A stretch of 64,000 bases of DNA from an uncultured Methanobrevibacter sp. (GTDB lineage Archaea; Methanobacteriota; Methanobacteria; Methanobacteriales; Methanobacteriaceae): positions 1-64,000 of the forward strand of contig NZ_CALDKF010000105.1 of assembly GCF_937898925.1 (NCBI RefSeq), read 5' to 3'. How positions within the stretch are numbered: position 1 is the stretch's first letter; each line of letters begins with the position of its first letter. Under the pieces are notes generated by a model. That model was given only the letters and a program-made list of their open reading frames with translations. It made no database searches and was not told where the DNA came from. Below are positions 57,058 through 64,000 of this stretch, in pieces. Made by a program: the position numbers and the translations under genes.

Positions 57058-57489
57058 ATTATCACTTCGAAAAATAGACGTATAAAATTAGCATATGGTA
57101 TAAAATCAATATTTTTTTCGTTTTAATTTCTTTAAATTTTTTCTAAATTCCTTATGGAACTCTCAATTATAAAAATATTCGTTAAGTAAATTTTGGTTAA
57201 TTTTTAAATAAGCCGTTTAAAATTCAATAATTAAACCGATTAACTAATCAGTAAATCCTAAAATTGTCTAATATAAATTATATAAATGTCAAACTTAGGA
57301 TTTAAAATTAAATTAAAAGTTAAGAATATTGATTTTAATCTACGATATCAATATTCTTAGGGATTAAATAAACAGCTTCTGTGTCATAAAAAAGATGTTT
57401 ACTTAATTTATTGCATATACTATCTATACTGTAATATGTAAAATTAGTTGTAAAATAAAGTTAAAAAATAAATAATTCGTATATATTTT
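57058..57489. other. Intergenic region between psmB and fttA
   Basis: 432 bp with no ORF. It contains the inverted repeat at 57321-57359 and must contain the fttA promoter for the minus strand. TATA-like words are frequent, so none is singled out. Confidence 0.5.
57321..57359. repeat. Perfect 13-bp inverted repeat between psmB and fttA
   Basis: TAAGAATATTGAT (57321-57333) and ATCAATATTCTTA (57347-57359) are exact complements with a 13-nt loop. On the minus strand it lies about 130 nt after psmB and 260 nt before fttA. It could terminate psmB transcription, bind a regulator, or mark fttA's own leader. Confidence 0.65.
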
Positions 57490-58113
57490 TTAGCTATTAA
57501 TTTTTTCAATAATAGATTCAACTTCTTCTTTTTCTAACATTTTGTATCCATCTTTAGTAACTTCAGCTACTAAGAAGCCATTTCCAGAGTAAGTGTCTCT
57601 TTCTGTAGCAGCTTTGATAGCTCTTAAAGCTAATTCCTTAGCTTCTTCTACAGTGATGTCTTCGTGGAATCTGTCTTCAAGAACACCATATGCAAATGTA
57701 GAACCGGAACCGGTAGAAATGAAGGTATCCTTAATCATACCACCTGCTGCATCTAAAGAATAGATTGATGCACCAGTGTCATCTACTCCTCCGATAAGAG
57801 TTTGTACATATGCTGGTGAGGAGTGTAATATGTTAGAACTTACAGCTGCAGCAGCTTCTAAGCTAATGTCTTTACCATTTCTTAATCTGTATAATGCAGT
57901 TTCAGCGCTAATGATTTTCATTAAGCTTTGTGCATCTGCAACAGATCCTGCAATGGTAGCTGCAATGTGATTGTCAATTTTAAATATCTTTTCAGCTACT
58001 TTGTGAGCAACAAGGTTTCCCATACTTGCTCTTCTTTCGCTTGCAAATACAACACCATCTTTACAGGTAATACCGACAGTTGTGGTACCTTCAAATGTGT
58101 TTTTATCAGCCAT
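57490..58113 (-). CDS. psmB: Proteasome beta subunit
   Basis: Catalytic subunit of the archaeal 20S proteasome. The 207-residue precursor has a 9-residue propeptide ending FEG before the nucleophile Thr (G/TTTVGITCKDGVVFASERR). After processing, Thr1, Glu17 and Lys33 occupy the expected positions, and GSGSTFAYGVLE lies near the C-terminal half. GAGGTG lies upstream of the ATG. Alpha subunit genes are not in this window. Confidence 0.96.
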   Translation of the reverse strand: MADKNTFEGTTTVGITCKDGVVFASERRASMGNLVAHKVAEKIFKIDNHIAATIAGSVADAQSLMKIISAETALYRLRNGKDISLEAAAAVSSNILHSSPAYVQTLIGGVDDTGASIYSLDAAGGMIKDTFISTGSGSTFAYGVLEDRFHEDITVEEAKELALRAIKAATERDTYSGNGFLVAEVTKDGYKMLEKEEVESIIEKINS

Positions 58114-58704
58114 ATTAATACACCTCGTATAATAATGTAAAATTAAATTTAAAGCATAAAATAATCTTAAATAATAAAATATAATCTTAATAATGATTGA
58201 AATTATTATTAATTAAAATTAGAAAAGTTAGGTTTTCAAAGTTATATAAAATTGATAAAATTAAGTTATACTTACACTAATATAACCGCTTTTCCTAACC
58301 TATTCTTATTATGTTATACATTATATATAATAGTTTCGTTATTTTGGACAATTTTCAAATAATTTCTATCATAAAATTTATTTTTTCGTGATTTTCAAAA
58401 ATTTTTTATTTATTTATATTAGATTATTTTTTTTATTAAAGATTAATTCTTTCTTTATTTTTAATTTAACTTTGTATTTTTATATTTTTATTCAAACTAC
58501 CTATTTCTAATCAATATTTTTCTTAAATAATTAATATTGATTTTAATAACTTTAATTTATTTTAATGTATTTACATTTATTATTAATTTCGTATTATATA
58601 AATGTTTTTAAATTAGTTTGATATTTTTGTCAAATGGTTTATTTTTTTAAGTTTTTTGATTCATTGCAAAAAATATATTATTTTATTAAAATAAATTATA
58701 ATCA
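58114..58704. other. Divergent promoter region of psmB and taw2
   Basis: 591 bp, very AT-rich and without genes. TATATATA-type words occur near 58323-58331. Promoters for both divergent genes must lie here but cannot be placed uniquely by eye. Confidence 0.45.
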
Positions 58705-59511
58705 TTGAATTTAAATATAAATGGTTTATCATTTTCTGGTGATTTTTTGAAATGGAAGAAAATTGGAGATATCTTAATTGTTGACAATAAGTTCAGTGAG
58801 GACTCTTCGGAGAATTTAGAGTCAATTGCTTCAGAACATAATGTAAAATCAATTATTAAGATTGAAAAGATCGATGGGCAAAAGAGGGAACCTACCATAA
58901 GTCTCTTGTATGGTGATGAGACAGAGACTATCCATAAGGAAAACGGATGTCTCTTTAATCTTGACTTATCTAAAGTCATGTGGGCTAAGGGAAACAATAA
59001 TGAAAGATTAAGGATTGCCAAATTGGTTACAAAGGGTGAGACGGTAGTGGATATGTTTGCTGGAATCGGTTACTTTTCAATTCCAATTGGTGTTCACAGT
59101 CAAGCGAAACAGATTTGCTCAATTGAGATTAATCCAAATTCCTATCATTTCCTTAAGAAAAACATTGAGTTAAACAGAATCAATGAAAAGGCAAATTATG
59201 ATAGGATGATTCCAATTTTAGGGGATTGTGCTGTTGAAGCCCCTAAATATTCCGCTGATAGGGTATTGATGGGCTATGTGAAAACAACTCATCACTTCTT
59301 AAGGCCTGCTATGGAATGCGTAAAGGATGGTGGAATAATCCATTATCATGAAACCGTTCCTGATAAGTTGATTGAAACCCGTCCGTATGAGAGGTTGAAA
59401 GAGATTGCTTGGGAATGTGGAGAAAGGGAAGTTGAAGTTTTGAACATTCAAAAGATCAAAAGGTATGCTCCAGGTGTAGAGCATATAGTCTTGGATGCAA
59501 GAATTAATTAA
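58705..59511 (+). CDS. taw2: tRNA wybutosine aminocarboxypropyltransferase Taw2 (Trm5 family)
   Basis: 268 residues, class I SAM fold. VVDMFAGIGYFSIPIGVHSQ is the SAM loop, CSIEINPNSYHFLKKNIELN follows. Where Trm5 methyltransferases have an N(L/P)P motif, this has DRVLMGYVKTTHHFLRPAM, as in TYW2/Taw2, which transfers the aminocarboxypropyl group of SAM to tRNA-Phe G37 derivatives. The only in-frame start after the upstream TAA is TTG 58705; no clear RBS. Single gene, divergent from psmB. Confidence 0.82.
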   Translation: MNLNINGLSFSGDFLKWKKIGDILIVDNKFSEDSSENLESIASEHNVKSIIKIEKIDGQKREPTISLLYGDETETIHKENGCLFNLDLSKVMWAKGNNNERLRIAKLVTKGETVVDMFAGIGYFSIPIGVHSQAKQICSIEINPNSYHFLKKNIELNRINEKANYDRMIPILGDCAVEAPKYSADRVLMGYVKTTHHFLRPAMECVKDGGIIHYHETVPDKLIETRPYERLKEIAWECGEREVEVLNIQKIKRYAPGVEHIVLDARIN

Positions 59512-59637
59512 GTGAGAATTTATTAAAAAATTTTTTATATCTGTTTAGTGAAAATTGTAATATATAAGATAGTGTATAAAACGAATTATTATGATTAAAC
59601 AGAAATCATGTTTATCATGTTTTAGGGAAGAATTATT

Positions 59638-60825
59638 ATGATTGAAACTGATGTATTAGTGATTGGTGCTGGACCTGCAGGCTCTTCTGCTGCAAGATTT
59701 GCAGCTAAAGGAGGAGTGGATGTAATAGTTATAGATAAAAAATCTGAAATTGGATTTCCTAAAAGATGTGCTGAAGGGGTTTCAAAAAAGATTTTTGAAA
59801 AATTGGACCTTGAAATGGATCCTCATTGGGTCACTAATGAAATCAGCGGAGTAAGATTTGTTGCTCCTGACGGAACAGATATTTGGCTTAGTGAAGACCA
59901 AATCGATTTGCCTGATGCAGGATATGTGCTTGAGCGTAAGGTATTTGATAAGCACATGGCGGCCGTTGCTGCAAGGGAAGGAGCAGAAATCAGAATCAAG
60001 ACCCAAGCAAAAGGCCTTAAAAGAGAAAAAGACGGAACATTCACTGTCACTTGCGAATCCATGGGGAAAACCTTTGATATTCATGCTAAAATCATCATTG
60101 GAGCAGATGGCCCTGAGTCCCATGTAGCTAAATGGGCAGGACTCAATGCTTATATCAAGCCTCAGCATATGGTGGCTGGCGTTCAATATGAAATGTGCAA
60201 TGCTAAAATGAAAAGAAATGATTATCTTGAGTTCTATTTCGGCAGTGTAGCTCCTGGAGGATATTTCTGGCTATTCCCTAAAGGTGGAGATGTTGTAAAT
60301 GCTGGCCTTGGAATAATTACAAATATGGCTGAAAAATCCGCTTACGAATACCTTGTTGATGCTGTAGACAACTGTTATGCAACCCAAGAGGCTCAAGCAG
60401 TTGAATTGAATGCTGGTGGAGATCCGGTTGGAGGGCTTGTCAAGGAAATGTACGGAGACAATATCATGCTTGTAGGGGATGCTGCAAGTCAAGTGAATCC
60501 TCTTACCGGTGGAGGAATCACCAATGGTATGTTAGGTGGAAGATTTGCTGGTGAAGTTGCAGTGGAAGCTATAAAATCAGGTGACTGTTCCAAGAATTTC
60601 CTTAAGAAGTATGAAAAGCTCTATTTGGATGAAATGGGTGCTGAGATGCAAAAATACACTAAGGTCACTGAATATTTATGGACTTTAGATGACGATGACA
60701 TCAATAAGATCGCTCATAAATTCAAGGAAATGGAATTTGAAAAGTTAACTACAACCGATATCGTAAAAGTGGTTATCAAGGCAGATCCAAAATCACTTTT
60801 AAAACTAGGTAGAATCTTTTTATAG
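59638..60825 (+). CDS. Geranylgeranyl reductase family (digeranylgeranylglycerophospholipid reductase)
   Basis: FAD enzyme saturating isoprenoid chains of archaeal membrane lipids. 395 residues. N-terminal VLVIGAGPAGSSAARFAAKG, GFPKRCAEGVSKKIF with the family's conserved Cys, and LVGDAASQVNPLTGGGITNG. Length and motifs fit the archaeal DGGGPL reductase group. GGGAAGAATT lies upstream of the ATG. Convergent with cofG; a strong hairpin sits between. Confidence 0.9.
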   Translation: MIETDVLVIGAGPAGSSAARFAAKGGVDVIVIDKKSEIGFPKRCAEGVSKKIFEKLDLEMDPHWVTNEISGVRFVAPDGTDIWLSEDQIDLPDAGYVLERKVFDKHMAAVAAREGAEIRIKTQAKGLKREKDGTFTVTCESMGKTFDIHAKIIIGADGPESHVAKWAGLNAYIKPQHMVAGVQYEMCNAKMKRNDYLEFYFGSVAPGGYFWLFPKGGDVVNAGLGIITNMAEKSAYEYLVDAVDNCYATQEAQAVELNAGGDPVGGLVKEMYGDNIMLVGDAASQVNPLTGGGITNGMLGGRFAGEVAVEAIKSGDCSKNFLKKYEKLYLDEMGAEMQKYTKVTEYLWTLDDDDINKIAHKFKEMEFEKLTTTDIVKVVIKADPKSLLKLGRIFL

Positions 60826-60839
60826 ATTAAAATTATTTG

Positions 60840-60885
60840 AAGAGATTAGATTCTTAATCTCTTATAATTGAATATTTTTTTTGAA
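60840..60885 (+). terminator. Hairpin terminator of the geranylgeranyl reductase gene
   Basis: AAGAGATTA (60840-60848) and TAATCTCTT (60855-60863) form a perfect 9-bp stem with a 6-nt loop; eight T residues follow about 13 nt later. AAGAGATTA recurs at 60883-60891, at the 3' end of cofG. Confidence 0.65.
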
Positions 60886-60889
60886 GAGA

Positions 60890-62020
60890 TTATTTATTTT
60901 CAATCTCTTCTTGTGCTCTTTTTGTTTTTTCCAGTAAAACTGGATTTTCAATATATTTTTCATTTATGTATTTTTCATAGATTGCCAATCTCTCTTTCAA
61001 TTCGTATCCTGCATCATTGGTTAGTTTTTCTAATTTTTCAAGAGTTGGCCATGGAGATGATGGATTTACATAATCTTCACTAAGTGGAGATACTCCTCCC
61101 CAGTCATCAGTACCGCAGAGAAGGAATATTTGGCTTGTTTCATAGTTTAAGTTTGGTGGAACTTGAACTGAAACATCTTCATCGAAAAGCAATTGTGCAG
61201 CTGCAACTGTTCTAACCATATCCAAAAGACTTGGCTCTTCATAGTTTTCCATTTCGATTCCAGGGCTAACAGTAAAGTTTTGAATGATAACCTCTTGGAT
61301 GTGGCCATACTTATCACAAAGCTCTTTTATTTTAAGCAATGAATCAGCTATTTCTTCCTTTGTTTCACCGATTCCAATAAGTATTCCAGTTGTGTATGCA
61401 ATATTGAGCTTTCCAGCATTTTCAATTGTTTCAAGACGTATTTTTGGATCTTTTCCAGGACTTTTCTCGTGGGCTATTGTGCTCATCAATCTTTCAGATG
61501 AGCTTTCAAGCATCATTCCCATTGAGATATTGTACTCCTTGAGCATTTTCATATCATCATATGAGAAGTTTCCTGCATTTGTATGTGGAAGAAGTTCAGT
61601 CTCTTCAACGGTCATCTTGCAGATGTCATAGATGTATTCGCACATATTATTAAAGCCTAATTTATCCAGCTTTGCTTTAACTGCCTCTTCGGTGTCTGCA
61701 TCTTCACCCATTGTAAACAATGCCTCTTTGCAGCCATATTTTTCAGCTTCCCTTAAGGTAGCCAATACCTCTTGCCTTTCGAGCAATATGATTGCATCAG
61801 GGTCATCTGGGCTTTGCTTGAATGCACAGTATCCACAATCATTTCTGCATATCTTTGTAAGTGGAATGAACACATTCTTAGAATATGTGACATAATTGTG
61901 CTCTCTTTTAGAGTTAGCTCGAGCCATGATTTCCAGAATGTCTTCTTTTTTGCATTCTAAAATAGCTATTAAGTCATCACGACTGAGATTTTCAAAATCA
62001 ATATTGGATATATTAGACAT
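60890..62020 (-). CDS. cofG: FO synthase subunit 1 CofG (radical SAM)
   Basis: Makes the deazaflavin FO of coenzyme F420 together with CofH. 376 residues; the radical-SAM cluster motif is KICRNDCGYCAF (CxxxCxxC), followed by EALFTMGEDADTEEAV, GILIGIGETKEEIADSL and NLNYETSQIFLLCGTDDWGG. Full length. GGTG lies upstream of the ATG. CofH is not encoded nearby. It is preceded by the 62083-62535 gene on the same strand with a 62-nt gap, so they may share a transcript. Confidence 0.95.
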   Translation of the reverse strand: MSNISNIDFENLSRDDLIAILECKKEDILEIMARANSKREHNYVTYSKNVFIPLTKICRNDCGYCAFKQSPDDPDAIILLERQEVLATLREAEKYGCKEALFTMGEDADTEEAVKAKLDKLGFNNMCEYIYDICKMTVEETELLPHTNAGNFSYDDMKMLKEYNISMGMMLESSSERLMSTIAHEKSPGKDPKIRLETIENAGKLNIAYTTGILIGIGETKEEIADSLLKIKELCDKYGHIQEVIIQNFTVSPGIEMENYEEPSLLDMVRTVAAAQLLFDEDVSVQVPPNLNYETSQIFLLCGTDDWGGVSPLSEDYVNPSSPWPTLEKLEKLTNDAGYELKERLAIYEKYINEKYIENPVLLEKTKRAQEEIENK

Positions 62021-62082
62021 TTTACACCTATTTTTGAGGATGATTCAATATTTTTTTCATTTTTATTTTTCATTTTTATTTA

Positions 62083-62535
62083 TTATTCTTCAATCTCATC
62101 TCTTTCAGTTGCGGTTACTTCAACATACATTGGCCCGAATCCAGATTTGTCTTTCCAGATAGCAACAAAAGTTCCTACATTAGGCATAAGGAATAGCTTG
62201 TATTCCACATGCAATCCCATAGCTTCCAATTGCTCTTTCATTTTGAGCAATCCTCCGCTGTCTGGTGCTACGCCACCATCTTCTCCATCTCTAATGTAAG
62301 AATCCACTTTCTCTACAAATTCATTACCTTCATCTGATAAGACATCAACCTCTTTAGCCTTGAGAATATCTTCAAGCTCTCCCAATTTAGCTTCCATTTC
62401 ATCAATTTCGATTGGGTCACGGCTTATTCCTCTTACGATAACAACATGTTCCCCATGAAATGCAGGTCTGGAACCTTTAAATGCATTGAAATGTCCTATA
62501 ATTTTCCCTGTAGTTTTTAATAATACGTCTGACAT
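62083..62535 (-). CDS. Conserved methanogen hypothetical protein (possibly DUF2120)
   Basis: 150 residues, soluble. TGKIIGHFNAFKGSRPAFHG, VVIVRGISRDPIEI and MPNVGTFVAIWKDKSGFGPM look like a conserved domain, and I suspect the Methanobacteriales family DUF2120, but from memory only. AGTGATTTT precedes the ATG. It lies upstream of cofG, so a link to F420 metabolism is possible but unsupported. Confidence 0.65.
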   Translation of the reverse strand: MSDVLLKTTGKIIGHFNAFKGSRPAFHGEHVVIVRGISRDPIEIDEMEAKLGELEDILKAKEVDVLSDEGNEFVEKVDSYIRDGEDGGVAPDSGGLLKMKEQLEAMGLHVEYKLFLMPNVGTFVAIWKDKSGFGPMYVEVTATERDEIEE

Positions 62536-62819
62536 AAAATCACTTTATTATTCAAAATATTTTATTTAATAACTTTTTAATTATTTTTATAAAAAATATA
62601 TAGTTATTTTTAATTTAGATAGTATATAAATTTTACAAAATAGGATTGTGTTTTCAAATGAAATTGATTTCATAAGAATTATATAAAAAAAGATATAAAC
62701 TAAACATAGAAAGCATATTTGCTAAAAATTATATTAGTTTTCAAAATTAATTTGAATTTTCTTATATAATGACATTTTTACAGACGATTTTACTAATTTT
62801 ATTCAATTAAAGTGATTCT

Positions 62820-64000
62820 ATGAATAAACATTCAGGATGGGGCTCAAAGCTAACATTTGTATTTGCAATGATGGGTGCTACAATAGGTATTGGAAATATT
62901 TGGCGTTTTAGTTATGTATTTTACAATAATGGTGGAGGATCCTTTTTCATTCCATATTTCATTGCAATTGTTGTAATGGGAATTCCATTTTTAATTTTAG
63001 AATACGGATTGGGATTCAAATTTAAAGAGAGCTTTTCAAAGCTTTTGCATGATATCAATCCAAAATTTGAGATAATCGCTTGGATGTTAGTAATATTTGT
63101 TTTCATCATAGCAATTTATTATATGGTTATTCTAAGCTGGGATTTCATATATTTCCTGAATAGTTTTACATTTGGATGGGGAACTTATCCATCCAGCTTT
63201 TTCACATCAAGCGTCGGAGGATCTTCTGATTTGATGGGTATAGGATCTATAATATTGCCTACCTTTTTCGGATGTATAATATTATGGGCTTTATTTTGGT
63301 TTGTTTCAAACAATGATGTTGATAAGGGTATTGGTTTGATATCAAAGATTTTAATGCCCTTGCTTTTCATTATAATGTCAGTGATTCTTCTTTACTCATT
63401 AACCTTGCCAGGATTCGATTTAGGGTTGAAAACCTTGTTTACTCCAAACTGGAATATGCTTTTTGACATAAATATCTGGCTTGCAGCATTTGCTCAAATA
63501 GTGTTCTCTTTAAGTATGGGGGAAGCTATTGCCTATACATATGCATCTTACTTATCTGAAGAAACAAGATTGATTGACAATGTGCTTATGGTAGTTGTAG
63601 CCAATTCCATTTATGAAATATTTGTAGGATTGGGGATATTTTCCATTTTAGGGTACATGTCTGTAACACATTCAATTCCTATAACTGAACTGATCACTGA
63701 AGGGACAAGCCTAATCTTTGTTGTTCTTCCGGAAATTTTTGAGGTAATGGGGCCTGTTGGAAGAATCATGGCACCATTGCTGTTCTTATCAGTATTATTT
63801 GCCGGTTTCACTTCATCATTGGCATTAGTTGAACCATTATTGTCCTCCCTTTGTGAAAAACTTGGCTGGTCTCGTAAAAAAGGAGTTACTGTTTTAGTTA
63901 TCATAGCATGTTTCGGATCATTGCTATTTTCAACAGGAATTAGCAGTTATTTAGTTGAAGTAACTGATACTTTTGTCAATGAATTCGGATTTTTGATTTT
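62820..64000 (+). CDS. Sodium:neurotransmitter symporter (SNF) family transporter, 5' part
   Basis: Runs off the right edge with about 393 codons present and no stop. LTFVFAMMGATIGIGNIWRF and NNGGGSFFIPYFIAIVVMGI are the first two helices of the LeuT-like fold with its Na+-site residues. Further helices include MLFDINIWLAAFAQIVFSLS and SVLFAGFTSSLALVEPLL. Microbial members take up amino acids or related amines with Na+. ATG 62820 has GTGATTCT just upstream. Substrate unknown. Confidence 0.88.
   Translation, partial: MNKHSGWGSKLTFVFAMMGATIGIGNIWRFSYVFYNNGGGSFFIPYFIAIVVMGIPFLILEYGLGFKFKESFSKLLHDINPKFEIIAWMLVIFVFIIAIYYMVILSWDFIYFLNSFTFGWGTYPSSFFTSSVGGSSDLMGIGSIILPTFFGCIILWALFWFVSNNDVDKGIGLISKILMPLLFIIMSVILLYSLTLPGFDLGLKTLFTPNWNMLFDINIWLAAFAQIVFSLSMGEAIAYTYASYLSEETRLIDNVLMVVVANSIYEIFVGLGIFSILGYMSVTHSIPITELITEGTSLIFVVLPEIFEVMGPVGRIMAPLLFLSVLFAGFTSSLALVEPLLSSLCEKLGWSRKKGVTVLVIIACFGSLLFSTGISSYLVEVTDTFVNEFGFLI

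Overview
This window comes from an AT-rich methanogenic archaeon of the order Methanobacteriales, most likely a gut or rumen Methanobrevibacter. The call rests on a complete Ehb energy-converting hydrogenase operon, Ftr, CofG, a split family-B DNA polymerase, the FttA (aCPSF1) termination nuclease, the archaeal Nop5/fibrillarin pair, a geranylgeranyl reductase, a beta-helix/Ig-like adhesin-like protein, archaeal tRNAs including an intron-containing tRNA-Trp, and very AT-rich intergenic DNA with TATA-type promoters.

Layout. 1-332 is about 50% GC by hand count and holds two gene fragments that end abruptly: an unknown + strand piece and the 5' part of a dCMP deaminase. It looks like a chimeric contig end or foreign DNA. 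354-1056 is AT-rich with fragmentary ORFs, one resembling the membrane N-terminus of FtsK/SpoIIIE. 1468-2974 carries seven tRNA genes (Asn, CAT, Glu, Leu, His; then Cys and Trp) and hjc. 3156-13931 holds housekeeping genes: a metallo-beta-lactamase-fold protein, the TrkA/TrkH potassium uptake pair, a flippase-like membrane protein, ftr, a transglutaminase-fold protein, a potassium channel interrupted by an in-frame TAG, nnr and sfsA. argG, an M14-like hydrolase and a YdjM-like protein follow.

17824-28574 is the 17-gene ehbA-Q operon. It encodes Mrp-antiporter-like membrane subunits, a polyferredoxin, a two-cluster ferredoxin, the [NiFe] hydrogenase small and large subunits, a NuoH-like subunit and two small accessory or regulatory proteins. 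The complex couples ion flow to reduction of ferredoxin by H2 for anabolic CO2 fixation.

28.7-41.8 kb is more accessory: azlCD, a Cas4-like protein with a weakened active site and no CRISPR array, a decayed stretch, a large adhesin-like protein, a nucleotidyltransferase-fold protein, two quadruple-CBS proteins, pheA and two secreted or membrane proteins.

41.9-64 kb is core metabolism and information processing: coaBC, flpA-nop5, pyrD-pyrK, an AI-2E-family transporter, polB1, two small conserved proteins, comC, purM, fttA, psmB, taw2, a geranylgeranyl reductase, cofG, a conserved hypothetical, and an SNF-family transporter running off the right end.

No CRISPR array, prophage, intact insertion sequence or rRNA was found. 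I did not find a convincing new multi-gene system. The best leads are small: the amber-interrupted K+ channel, the chimeric left end, two unexplained inverted-repeat elements between convergent genes (14014-14095 and 43468-43543), a 13-bp hairpin between psmB and fttA, clustered TCATGA palindromes before ehb, and the divergent Cas4-like protein.
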